Origin: JAAFHB01 sp963675995
GTDB taxonomy: Bacteria; Bacteroidota; Bacteroidia; Bacteroidales; Prolixibacteraceae
Direction of reading: 5' to 3'
NCBI GenBank assembly: GCA_963675995.2
Contig: CAXXIY010000002.1
Location: 1,116,001 to 1,180,000, forward strand
Length of the DNA: 64,000 bases
Below are positions 17,817 through 25,504 of the stretch, piece by piece (the stretch's first letter is position 1; every line of letters starts with the position of its first letter). The notes below the pieces were generated by a model that was not told the origin of the DNA, made no database searches, and saw only the letters and a list, made by a program, of their open reading frames with translations. Both the position numbers and the translations under genes were made by a program.

Positions 17817-18560
17817 ATGAACGAAATAATAGGCTCAACAATCGAGCAAATTCACATAACAGATTCAACCAATAACTATGCCGCAACACAGTTACTGACA
17901 AAACGTCCGCCGGAAGGTACTGTTTTTGTTGCGAGCAGCCAGATTGACGGTCGTGGCCAGCAATCCAATATATGGGAAAGCGAGCCTTTTAAAAATCTAA
18001 CTTTCAGTATTCTCCTTTATCCTCGATTCCTCGAAATTGTCAAACAGTTTGAGATTTCTAAGGCAATTTCACTGGGAGTAACCGATTATTTGAAAGAAAT
18101 ATCCGATCAGGTTTCCATCAAATGGCCGAATGATATTTACATCGGGAACAGGAAAATTGCCGGAATCCTGATTGAAAATTCGGTTAGTGGCAATAAAATA
18201 TCATCTTGCATCGTTGGTATAGGTTTAAATATCAACCAGCTGGTATTTACAGGAGATGCCCCAAATCCGGTATCGCTTCTCCAGATTACAGGCAGGGTTT
18301 ATGATCTTGATGGGGCACTTTCAAACCTATGTCTGAAGATTGATGCCCGTTACCAGCAGCTTTTAAATGGTAAATTCGGTCAGATAGATGCAGATTATAT
18401 TGAGATGATGTACAGGCGGGACATTTGGTCGCCTTATGCAGACGAAACAGGTGATTTTGAAGGGCGGATTATTGGGGTGGATCAAATCGGACAATTAAAG
18501 ATTGAGACCCGATCGGGAAGAGTAAGAAAATACCAGTTCAAAGAGGTGACTTTTAAGTGA
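17817..18560 (+). CDS. birA: Biotin--[acetyl-CoA-carboxylase] ligase
   Basis: Attaches biotin to carboxylase carrier proteins through biotinyl-AMP. 247 aa, catalytic and C-terminal domains only. It lacks the N-terminal helix-turn-helix of E. coli BirA, so it is unlikely to repress transcription. Motifs: the adenylate-binding loop DGRGQQSNIWES (about residues 44-55) and SIKWPNDIYIGNRKIAGILIE, whose Lys is the catalytic one. The C-terminal SH3-like domain is visible (GDFEGRIIGVDQIGQLKI). A -7-like TTACTTTG precedes the ATG. It diverges from rsfS. Confidence 0.96.
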   Translation: MNEIIGSTIEQIHITDSTNNYAATQLLTKRPPEGTVFVASSQIDGRGQQSNIWESEPFKNLTFSILLYPRFLEIVKQFEISKAISLGVTDYLKEISDQVSIKWPNDIYIGNRKIAGILIENSVSGNKISSCIVGIGLNINQLVFTGDAPNPVSLLQITGRVYDLDGALSNLCLKIDARYQQLLNGKFGQIDADYIEMMYRRDIWSPYADETGDFEGRIIGVDQIGQLKIETRSGRVRKYQFKEVTFK

Positions 18561-18591
18561 TCGGCTATTCAACTAAAGTCTGATCGTCTGA

Positions 18592-19050
18592 TCAGGCATA
18601 ATGTATTTTAGTCAGTGCTTCAGCGATACGATCAACCCCTTCCTTTAAGTATTTGCCAACAAGCATCTTAATCATGGGATTTAATTCTGCGTGCAAGGTA
18701 ATTCTTACCCTGCTGTTGGAGTCATCAACAGGTAAAAGCTGAATCCAGCAATTGAACTGAAAAGGGACGGATTGACTTCCTGTTAACTTAATCAGTTTTG
18801 TTGGTTCTCGTTCGATGATCTGGATGCCTATGGTACCAACAGGGCTGATCGAGAAGGTACATTCATCGGTCGTTGCCCGAAAGTTTTCCAGTTTTATATC
18901 CGGAGTCTCCGGATGTTGCTTTTTTAGTTCCTCGATTTTAGACGGATCAAAAAGCTGTCCAAAATTATTCAGGTCAGAGAGGTAATTATAAACATTCTCA
19001 TGGTGAGATGCGATGGTCTTTACCTCACTTATATATTTTTCGGTTCCCAT
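18592..19050 (-). CDS. SRPBCC (START-like) family protein
   Basis: 152-aa soluble protein with the helix-grip fold. It opens with the conserved start of this group (VYNYLSDLNNFGQLFDPSKIEEL), and the beta sheet ends with RVRITLHAELNPMIKMLVGKYLKEGVDRIAEAL. Such proteins bind hydrophobic ligands or act as polyketide-cyclase-like folds. The ligand is unknown here. It follows pyrE in the same direction (37-base gap), a common arrangement in Bacteroidota. Confidence 0.85.
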   Translation of the reverse strand: MGTEKYISEVKTIASHHENVYNYLSDLNNFGQLFDPSKIEELKKQHPETPDIKLENFRATTDECTFSISPVGTIGIQIIEREPTKLIKLTGSQSVPFQFNCWIQLLPVDDSNSRVRITLHAELNPMIKMLVGKYLKEGVDRIAEALTKIHYA

Positions 19051-19087
19051 GTTTCAAAGGTTTCTTTTTTTTCCCCCTAATGTTTCT

Positions 19088-19720
19088 TTAACGACCCCAT
19101 GTTTCCGGACTTTTTCTCCAGTTATTCAGACTTTCGAGTTGTTTGTCTGTAATCTCTCCTGAATCGTAGGCCAGTTTCAGCAATAAATTGTAATTGCTTA
19201 ATGTTGTCAATTCAATGTTGGCATCCAGAAAGTTTTGTGCGGCCAAAGGAAAATTATAGGTGAAGATAGCGAGCATTCCAAGCACCTCAGCGCCATAGTT
19301 TCGAACCGCTTCTGCTGCACTTAATGAGCTTCCCCCTGTTGAAATAAGATCTTCGATAATTACAACCTTAGTACCAGGCTGAATATCCCCTTCAATGAGG
19401 TTTTCAAGTCCATGCCCTTTGGGTTTTGACCTGACATAAATAAACGGAAGCTGCAACACCTCTGCCACTAAAACTCCATGTGCAATGGCTCCTGTAGCTA
19501 CACCGGCGATCGCTTCAGCATTAGGATATTTATCACGTATCAGCTTCACAAACTGGCTACAGATATAAGTTCGTGTTTCAGGAAACGAGAGAACCTTACG
19601 ATTATCACAATAAATCGGAGATTTCCATCCCGATGCCCATGTAAACGGGATATCAGGTTGAATTTTAATGGTATCTATAGCTAAAAGGCGTTTAGTAACC
19701 TCAATTTGTGCATTTTCCAT
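19088..19720 (-). CDS. pyrE: Orotate phosphoribosyltransferase
   Basis: Makes orotidine monophosphate from orotate and PRPP in pyrimidine synthesis. 210 aa. The PRPP-binding motif is VVIIEDLISTGGSS (E-D acidic pair, about residues 117-130). Upstream are FTWASGWKSPIYCDNRK and GVATGAIAHGVLVAEVL, both typical. A -7 box lies upstream (19746-19753). Followed by the SRPBCC gene. Confidence 0.97.
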   Translation of the reverse strand: MENAQIEVTKRLLAIDTIKIQPDIPFTWASGWKSPIYCDNRKVLSFPETRTYICSQFVKLIRDKYPNAEAIAGVATGAIAHGVLVAEVLQLPFIYVRSKPKGHGLENLIEGDIQPGTKVVIIEDLISTGGSSLSAAEAVRNYGAEVLGMLAIFTYNFPLAAQNFLDANIELTTLSNYNLLLKLAYDSGEITDKQLESLNNWRKSPETWGR

Positions 19721-19745
19721 ATTATTATGACATTAATATTTTATG

Positions 19746-19753
19746 CAAAAGTA
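19746..19753 (-). promoter_or_regulatory. -7 box for pyrE
   Basis: TACTTTTG on the minus strand fits TAnnTTTG, 26 bases ahead of the pyrE ATG. No TTG lies within the usual 17-23 bases upstream, so the promoter call rests on the -7 box alone. Confidence 0.4.
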
Positions 19754-19818
19754 CAAATATTTTTAGCTTTGGGATGAATCAATTCGTTGGCGATTCTTAC
19801 TAAATCGTTAAATTGACC

Positions 19819-21246
19819 CTATTCTTTGGGTTTAGATGGATTTGGTTTAGGTTTAAAATTATGATTACGGAGAGTTTTTATAAACAAAGGTTCGAATCCA
19901 TGAGAAGGGGAGGGAGCCTGAGAAAAGAGAAGGTTCCCATCCGGGTCAATCAGGTAATATGCTGGTGGAATTGTAACATTATAGTTGATAATCAACTGCT
20001 TTTGTTTTGAACCATTGAGCAATTCCCAGGTATACTTTTTTGTCGTCCATAGTTTGGAAGGATTGTCGAAATCATCGTCGAGTGAAACAGATATGATATT
20101 AAGTACTTGCCTGAATTTTCTTTCCAATGAAACAATCGAGTCAAGTTCCATGCGACAATCGGAACTTGCACTGTTAAAAAAAGTGAGGTAGATAAATTTT
20201 CCTTTAAACTGATCGAGAGTAACTGTTTCATATTTTGTATTATACAGCTTTATTGAAGGAGCTTTCCCACCAACGGGTAATAACGTGAGCCTGCTTTTAA
20301 TCTGACGTGCAATTGTTTGCAGTGCCGGTGTTGTAGCAGCCTGCTGTGCCATTTCTATCGACTTAATCACTCCCTCCTTTGTAAAGCTGCCGGTGTAATA
20401 ACCGTCATTTAATCCTTTGAGAACAACAAGTTCTGCAAATTCCTTTTGATAGCCCTTCTTTTCAAAAAAAGAAACCAATCCCACATAATCACCGGAATCT
20501 GTGGCGGTAATGATTTTTCGATTTTGAATATTCTGGGCCTGCATCCGGAGGAAGTCGGTAAACAGGGTTAAGAAAACTCTTTGGTAAATAGGATGATTCA
20601 TGTGAACCGGTTGGCTGGCAAAATATTTACTGATGATATATTCGGGCCTCTTTTGATATAAGGCATATTCCAATTCTGCAAAATAGTACCGCTTTAGAAT
20701 TCTGAAGTATTCGTTTTGATAGGCTGAATATTTTTTTTCTAAATGCTCAATAATTTCATCGACAACCGCCTTTGACTTCTGTAGGTAAATTTGGGTAGTA
20801 TTTTTAACAGTTTCGAAATTGATCTCTGTGACAAAGGAGCGAACTATAAAATTCAGGTCTGTATTATTTGTTCCAGGCAAACCTAACCAGAAAGGGGCAG
20901 GTTTAAAATAAATGCTTCGCGCCTCAGCAGAACTCCTGATGGAAAATGGAGGTAGTTCGATGTTGTAATTTTTGTTTGGTTCAACGACCATTGTTCCGCA
21001 GTATTTTTCCAGGTCGCAGTAAATTTCAACCGTTTGATTGATGGGTAGCGTCACCGAAAACGCACCGTCAGAGGCAACCCTCGTGGTTGCTAATTCATGT
21101 TTCTGATGAAGGAGCGGATCGGGAACTACATAAAAGGTAATCTTCTTATCGGTGTAATCCAAGGCCTTGCCGTAAAGAATTGAATTTTGGGCATGGAGCT
21201 GAAGGGAAATCAGCAAAAGGAGGATGGAGACCAGTAATTGGTGCAT
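19819..21246 (-). CDS. Exported TlpA-like thioredoxin-fold protein without CxxC
   Basis: 475 aa with a signal peptide (LLVSILLLLISLQLHAQ). The N-terminal beta-rich part (residues 20-110) resembles the DUF4369-type region of Bacteroidota TlpA-like proteins. A helical middle follows, then a C-terminal thioredoxin/AhpC-TSA domain from about residue 330 (GGKAPSIKLYNTKYETVTLDQFKGKFIYLTFF). The usual CxxC after that strand is replaced by NSASSDC, leaving one Cys. A dithiol oxidoreductase role is therefore unlikely; a peroxiredoxin-like, structural or binding role is possible. Downstream of coaD in the same direction (17-base gap). Confidence 0.82.
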   Translation of the reverse strand: MHQLLVSILLLLISLQLHAQNSILYGKALDYTDKKITFYVVPDPLLHQKHELATTRVASDGAFSVTLPINQTVEIYCDLEKYCGTMVVEPNKNYNIELPPFSIRSSAEARSIYFKPAPFWLGLPGTNNTDLNFIVRSFVTEINFETVKNTTQIYLQKSKAVVDEIIEHLEKKYSAYQNEYFRILKRYYFAELEYALYQKRPEYIISKYFASQPVHMNHPIYQRVFLTLFTDFLRMQAQNIQNRKIITATDSGDYVGLVSFFEKKGYQKEFAELVVLKGLNDGYYTGSFTKEGVIKSIEMAQQAATTPALQTIARQIKSRLTLLPVGGKAPSIKLYNTKYETVTLDQFKGKFIYLTFFNSASSDCRMELDSIVSLERKFRQVLNIISVSLDDDFDNPSKLWTTKKYTWELLNGSKQKQLIINYNVTIPPAYYLIDPDGNLLFSQAPSPSHGFEPLFIKTLRNHNFKPKPNPSKPKE

Positions 21247-21263
21247 ATTAAAATGAAACGATT

Positions 21264-21740
21264 TTATTCGTCATAGAATTCCGAAATATCCAGACACGAT
21301 GGAAGAAACAGACTTGCATCCCCTCTGTGCCGGAGAATATCTCTTACGATTGTTGAGGAGATAGCAGTAGTTTCGGGGGTTGTTAATAAAAATACGGTCT
21401 CCACTTCAGGATACATCTTTTTGTTAATCTGGGCGATCGCTCTCTCATACTCGAAATCGGAAGCAGTACGCAATCCGCGTAAAATGTATTGGGCATGAAC
21501 TCGTTTACAGTAATCGACGGTCAATCCGTCAAATTTTCCCACCTTGATTTTAGGTTCGTTTTCAAACACCCGTTTGATCCACTCCTTCCTTTTCTCCAAA
21601 GAATAGTATGGCTTCTTATTTGAGTTATATCCTATCATGATGATGATCTGATCAAACATAGGCAAAGCACGGTTAATGATCGACTCATGTCCTAGGGTAA
21701 AAGGGTCGAATGACCCCGGAAAAATTGCAATCTTCTCCAT
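21264..21740 (-). CDS. coaD: Phosphopantetheine adenylyltransferase
   Basis: Penultimate enzyme of coenzyme A synthesis. 158 aa from the ATG at 21740 (MEKIAIFPGSFDPFTLGH). The frame extends to 21800, but those 20 residues are not part of the family. Motifs: FPGSFDPFTLGHESI with the nucleotidyltransferase TLGH, RGLRTASDFEYE, and ISSTIVRDILRHRGD. It begins a short minus-strand run with the TlpA-like gene and diverges from hydF. Confidence 0.97.
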   Translation of the reverse strand: MEKIAIFPGSFDPFTLGHESIINRALPMFDQIIIMIGYNSNKKPYYSLEKRKEWIKRVFENEPKIKVGKFDGLTVDYCKRVHAQYILRGLRTASDFEYERAIAQINKKMYPEVETVFLLTTPETTAISSTIVRDILRHRGDASLFLPSCLDISEFYDE

Positions 21741-21968
21741 ATCGAATGATTTATCCCGCAAAACTAATAAGAAAAATGTGACAATTGGATGATTTGACAA
21801 TTAGACCGTTCTGCAATTTAACTATTTGGCAATAATCGCGTAAAGACCTTTATATGGAAGCGTAGCAGATCTCCCAAAAAATAGTTTCTGCCATGAAAAT
21901 TTTGCCTGATATCTTTCTGAAATAAAAGGTTTTTTGTTTCCTTTACAATAAACTTAAGAAAAACGAAG

Positions 21969-23219
21969 ATGACAGAACGTGATATCATCGGAATTTTCGG
22001 AAAGATGAATTCTGGTAAGAGCACCTTAATGAACCTGCTTACCCAACAGGAAACCTCCATTGTTGATCCGACTCCAGGCACTACGACCGATACAAAAATA
22101 GCGCTCGCCGAAATTCATGGGCTGGGTCCTGTCAAGATCATGGACACTGCCGGTTTTGATGAGCCGGATGTGCTGGGTGATAAAAAACGGAAAAAGGGGA
22201 TCGCAGCCTTAAAGGAGTGCGATCTTGTGCTTCTTGTTATCGATCCTTCAACTTTGGATTTTGAGACTGAACGGGATCTTCTTACAGATGCCCGTAAGCT
22301 TGAAAAACAGATCATTGTTGTATATAATCTTTTTCGCAGCACTGACGCAGGCTATATCCGAAAAACAGAGTTATTGCTCTCTAAATTAGGAATATTTCAT
22401 AAGATTGTGTTGAGCGCCATAGATATAAATTACCGTAAACTGTTACTCGATGCGATCCTCACCAATTATATCCCCAAAAATAGCACGGTCGGATTATTAC
22501 CTTTTGTGGAACATGGGGAATTCTATATTCTGAATATTCCGATGGATGAAGAGACCCCTGCCGGAAGGTACCTCAGACCTCAGGCAATGGCAGAGGAATA
22601 CATCACGCGAAACTGGGCATTCCCTGTTTCCTACCGGATGAACCTCTCAAAGGCCCGCGCTGGTAATCCGGATGAAAGGGAGAGATGGAACAGGTTTATT
22701 AATAGCTTTACCATCAGGCCAAAAGCGATCATCACCGATTCGCAGGCGATTGATATTATGAAGGATTGGGCCCCATCCGATATGGACCTAACAACCTTCT
22801 CGATTATGATGATTAACTATATGAGCCGAGGGAGGCTGAATGAATTTGTATCGGGAATCAGGATGCTGAATCATTTAATACCGGGCGATCGTCTCCTGAT
22901 CGCTGAGGCCTGTAACCACTCCCGGATAAAAGAAGACATCGGAACCGTACAGATCCCTAAAATCCTAAAAAAATATTATCCCGGCTTGATTGTTGATCAT
23001 GCTTTCGGAAGGGAGTTTGCAGATGAACCAGATCTGAGCCGGTATAAACTGGTGATACATTGTGGAGGCTGCATGATTTCCAATCAGAGAATTGCAGCCC
23101 GACTGCGCGATCTGAACACAACAGGAATTCCCATCACCAATTACGGGATTTTCCTTTCGTTTGTGCAGGGTGAAGAGACCCTTGACCGTGTTATTAAGCC
23201 ATGGTTGACCAATGAATGA
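21969..23219 (+). CDS. hydF: [FeFe]-hydrogenase maturation GTPase HydF
   Basis: Scaffold that assembles the 2Fe subcluster and delivers it to HydA. 416 aa. The N-terminal Era-like GTPase has the P-loop GKMNSGKS (residues 11-18), PTPGTTTD (switch), and DTAGFDE. A dimerisation segment follows (about 170-290). The C-terminal Fe-S domain has the HydF signature: C315-x-H317 (EACNHSR), then H364-C365-GG-C368. All ligands are present. Neither hydE nor hydG, nor any hydrogenase gene, is in the window, so the partners must be elsewhere. This indicates fermentative, H2-related metabolism. Confidence 0.97.
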   Translation: MTERDIIGIFGKMNSGKSTLMNLLTQQETSIVDPTPGTTTDTKIALAEIHGLGPVKIMDTAGFDEPDVLGDKKRKKGIAALKECDLVLLVIDPSTLDFETERDLLTDARKLEKQIIVVYNLFRSTDAGYIRKTELLLSKLGIFHKIVLSAIDINYRKLLLDAILTNYIPKNSTVGLLPFVEHGEFYILNIPMDEETPAGRYLRPQAMAEEYITRNWAFPVSYRMNLSKARAGNPDERERWNRFINSFTIRPKAIITDSQAIDIMKDWAPSDMDLTTFSIMMINYMSRGRLNEFVSGIRMLNHLIPGDRLLIAEACNHSRIKEDIGTVQIPKILKKYYPGLIVDHAFGREFADEPDLSRYKLVIHCGGCMISNQRIAARLRDLNTTGIPITNYGIFLSFVQGEETLDRVIKPWLTNE

Positions 23220-23587
23220 GGCAATAAAAATTTAAATGGGTGACTTGGAGGATCCTATAAATGAAAAATAAGAGTACTAATTGTAAAATTCAACCTGAAT
23301 ATTAACTTCTTCTAAGTTGTTGGAATTAGGTCGGATGCATTCGTTACCGGTTTCCAATATCAAACATTGTTCAACTGGTCCGGATTCGAGATGGACAGAG
23401 CAAAATCCGGGCAATGATTTTAAGGAGTTTAGGTCAGCCGTTTGAAGAGGAAACCATCATCCAAAAAAGTGTAAACAGCGCTTTTATTGGAACGGATCTG
23501 GAACAGCAGCTGGATCGTCTAAATAGATGGATAATTGTAATCGCAGGGTTGAATGGTAAAATTGCAACCATTATCAGGACAAAAGAT
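23220..23587. other. Intergenic region with a possible gene remnant
   Basis: About 370 bases between convergent hydF and the SEC-C gene. I see no RNA gene, strong hairpin or mobile element. The only coding signal is a 61-codon frame from the ATG at 23414, described separately. The rest is AT-rich with stops in all frames. Confidence 0.5.
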
Positions 23588-23599
23588 CTAGTTATTTAA
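23414..23599 (+). CDS. Possible small protein or gene fragment, 61 aa
   Basis: MILRSLGQPFEEETIIQ begins a 61-residue frame that ends 12 bases inside the tail of the opposing SEC-C gene. The C-terminal half (LDRLNRWIIVIAGLNGKIAT) has an alternating hydrophobic pattern like a real beta-sheet protein, but I do not recognise a family. No convincing ribosome-binding site is visible. It could be the 3' remnant of a decayed gene. Weak call. Confidence 0.25.
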   Translation: MILRSLGQPFEEETIIQKSVNSAFIGTDLEQQLDRLNRWIIVIAGLNGKIATIIRTKDLVI

Positions 23600-24421
23600 A
23601 CAACAACTCTTGTATTTTTTGCCCGATCCACATGGGCAAAGGTCGTTCCGACCCACATTATTGAAAATATTCGCAAGCATCGGATTTTCTTCCTCGAAAA
23701 GCTGTTCTACGCTCTGGTAATGCCTTTTCCAATCTCCCCGCTGCAAATAATAACAACCTGGTTGGTGTGACTCATCTTCAAATAATTCCAGGGCAAACTG
23801 AAGTTCTTCCCGGATAAGATTTTCATTTGTCCCTTTTTGGGTGAATGGAAGGAACGATTGGTGAAGCTTTTCAACCTCTTCGCGGCATGAGATTAGCCGG
23901 ATTTCAGCTACATGTAATGCAAGTAGGGGTTTCCAGCCTGTATCCGGATTACTCAGCAAGCGGGAGATTTGTGCTCCATGTGTTTCATCGTTAGCAAAAT
24001 AGATGGCATCGTAGAGAAAAAGATACGGGGCGTTGCTCTTTTTCGCAACCTGCTTTTCAATGGCATTAAGACAAAGGTTAACGGTCTCAGGATATTTTTC
24101 TGCCAACATTCCGACAAGAAAAAGTCCCTGTTCGTCAAGAAGATCCCAATCGGGTGAATCTGGAGTGGTGAAGAGTTTGATGACTGAAGGGACAATTCGC
24201 TGTGAACTATGTACTTCAGCGAGGATGGCATACCAAAGCGGAAGGTTAGGCAGAATTTTATTCAGCATTGAAATCCGCTCATCATAAGCATTTTCCAGAT
24301 GAAAGATTATTTTGTTTTCAAGATCTTCGTCATAGGGAAGGTTCATTAAAAAATCAAGCGCTTCAAATGGAACTCCGGATGTCTGGGAATGCAGAACTGC
24401 CAATGCTTCTTTTGGGGTCAT
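23588..24421 (-). CDS. DUF1186-type protein with C-terminal SEC-C zinc motif
   Basis: 277 aa. The helical body (PKEALAVLHSQTSGVPFEALDFLMN onward) resembles DUF1186 HEAT-like proteins. The last 22 residues are a SEC-C motif, GRNDLCPCGSGKKYKSCC, which binds zinc through CxC...CC and is found on SecA and other ribosome- or protein-handling factors. Function unknown. A -7 box (TATCTTTG) lies 20 bases upstream. Confidence 0.85.
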   Translation of the reverse strand: MTPKEALAVLHSQTSGVPFEALDFLMNLPYDEDLENKIIFHLENAYDERISMLNKILPNLPLWYAILAEVHSSQRIVPSVIKLFTTPDSPDWDLLDEQGLFLVGMLAEKYPETVNLCLNAIEKQVAKKSNAPYLFLYDAIYFANDETHGAQISRLLSNPDTGWKPLLALHVAEIRLISCREEVEKLHQSFLPFTQKGTNENLIREELQFALELFEDESHQPGCYYLQRGDWKRHYQSVEQLFEEENPMLANIFNNVGRNDLCPCGSGKKYKSCCLNN

Positions 24422-24440
24422 CGTTTAATTATTTTGGGCG

Positions 24441-24448
24441 CAAAGATA
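24441..24448 (-). promoter_or_regulatory. -7 box of the SEC-C gene
   Basis: TATCTTTG on the minus strand, an exact TAnnTTTG match, with TTG 15 bases further upstream (slightly short spacing). On the opposite strand a weaker CATATTTG (24477-24484) could serve the metal-efflux cluster, so the 100-base gap probably holds both promoters. Confidence 0.45.
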
Positions 24449-24521
24449 AAAGTAAATTTATTACAAAGATTTTTTTCATATTTGCAGAACTATTTTAGTG
24501 GGTTTTCGTTTATACTCCTAG

Positions 24522-24941
24522 ATGAAGAATTTTTTATCCATATCATTTTCAGTGTTGATCCTCCTTTCGGGGATGCATTTTACCGTTGCAACTCATTTTT
24601 GTGGTGGTAAGATTTCAGCAACCAGGGTTTCGGTTTTGGGTGAACTAGCTTCATGTGGTATGGAAGAACCGGTGAATCATTGCACATTCCCTGGCAAACA
24701 CATTGGTCCCAATTGCTGTCATGATAAAGTTTCGGCATTTGTTATTGACTCCAATTATACCCCGTCATTTTTCGGTTTAAAGCCATTTTCGCAACCACTT
24801 TTGCAGGTTTTTATATTGCCTGCATTATTGAAAAATCATTCACAACCCATTTTAAATCTTTTTTGCACAAATGTCCGTCCGCCCGGCGATTTTTTGGTGA
24901 GCGCAGTTAGCTTACCCGATATTTGTGTATTTCGAATTTGA
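24522..24941 (+). CDS. HYC_CC_PP family small exported protein
   Basis: 139 aa with a signal peptide (FLSISFSVLILLSGMHFTVA). It has the three marks of this Bacteroidota family: HFCGGK just after the leader, a CC pair (PNCCHDK, about residues 66-72), and a PP pair near the end (VRPPGDF). Additional Cys and His residues (SCGMEE, NHCTF) suggest metal binding. Members sit next to metal-efflux genes, as here: it is the first gene before the HMA protein and CusA. A periplasmic metal-binding role is inference from context. Confidence 0.8.
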   Translation: MKNFLSISFSVLILLSGMHFTVATHFCGGKISATRVSVLGELASCGMEEPVNHCTFPGKHIGPNCCHDKVSAFVIDSNYTPSFFGLKPFSQPLLQVFILPALLKNHSQPILNLFCTNVRPPGDFLVSAVSLPDICVFRI

Positions 24942-25042
24942 TTTTATTGTTCTTCCAAAGATGGGCAGGAGAGTGTTTCAAACTTTTTTGCTTATCAATT
25001 TTATGTCATTTATTTCGAACATTAATTTCAATTTCAAAGATT

Positions 25043-25396
25043 ATGAAAACTGTAAAAATATTCATAGTTGCCTTACTGGCAACAGTTTTAGGGTTTAATT
25101 CCTATGCCCAAACCCAGACTTCTTCCAAAATAGTCGCAACAAAAACTGAAAAGCTCAAAGTTTCAGGCAACTGCGAGCAATGTAAGGTAAGGATCGAAAA
25201 AGCTGCAAAATTAGATGGTGTCGCCAAAGCAGAATGGAGTACAGAGAGTAAAATCCTTGCAGTAACTTTTGATCCTTCAAAAACCAACATGGATCAGATT
25301 GCGAAAAAGGTAGCAGCTTCTGGTCACGATAACGAAAAGGCAAGGGCCGATGATAAGGCTTTCAACGCCTTGCCCGGCTGTTGCAAATACCGGTAA
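25043..25396 (+). CDS. Exported heavy-metal-associated (HMA) domain protein
   Basis: 117 aa: signal peptide (MKTVKIFIVALLATVLGFNSYAQ), then one ferredoxin-like HMA domain with the metal site GNCEQC (CxxC), and a C-terminal LPGCCKYR tail. It probably binds Cu(I) or a similar soft metal in the periplasm and hands it to the pump. The ATG at 25043 is chosen because the longer frame (from 24923) overlaps the preceding gene and lacks a leader. The same domain and tail (GNCDMC, LPECCRYR) occur at the C-terminus of the CusB-type adaptor of this cluster. Confidence 0.93.
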   Translation: MKTVKIFIVALLATVLGFNSYAQTQTSSKIVATKTEKLKVSGNCEQCKVRIEKAAKLDGVAKAEWSTESKILAVTFDPSKTNMDQIAKKVAASGHDNEKARADDKAFNALPGCCKYR

Positions 25397-25424
25397 TTTG
25401 AAACTAATAAAATTTGAAGATGGG

Positions 25425-25500
25425 GTAATTTGAAGATTTGAAAATAGTCTTCAGAACTCCATCTTTCGATCATTTTCAAATCCTAAAATTTTCAAATTAC
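25425..25500. repeat. Nested inverted repeats ending at the CusA start codon
   Basis: Outer arms gtaatttgaa (25425-25434) and ttcaaattac (25491-25500); inner arms gatttgaaaat (25435-25445) and attttcaaatc (25472-25482). All pair perfectly, though the right side has an extra 8 bases between arms. The right outer arm ends 4 bases before the CusA ATG (25505), so a transcript hairpin would hold the ribosome-binding region. It may be a dispersed repeat, an attenuator, or both. Confidence 0.6.
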
Positions 25501-25504
25501 TCCC

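Noticed and set aside
19888..19899. tRNA T-loop-like ggttcgaatcc
   Set aside because: It lies in the coding sequence of the TlpA-like gene, and no acceptor stem, D-arm or anticodon arm is placed around it.
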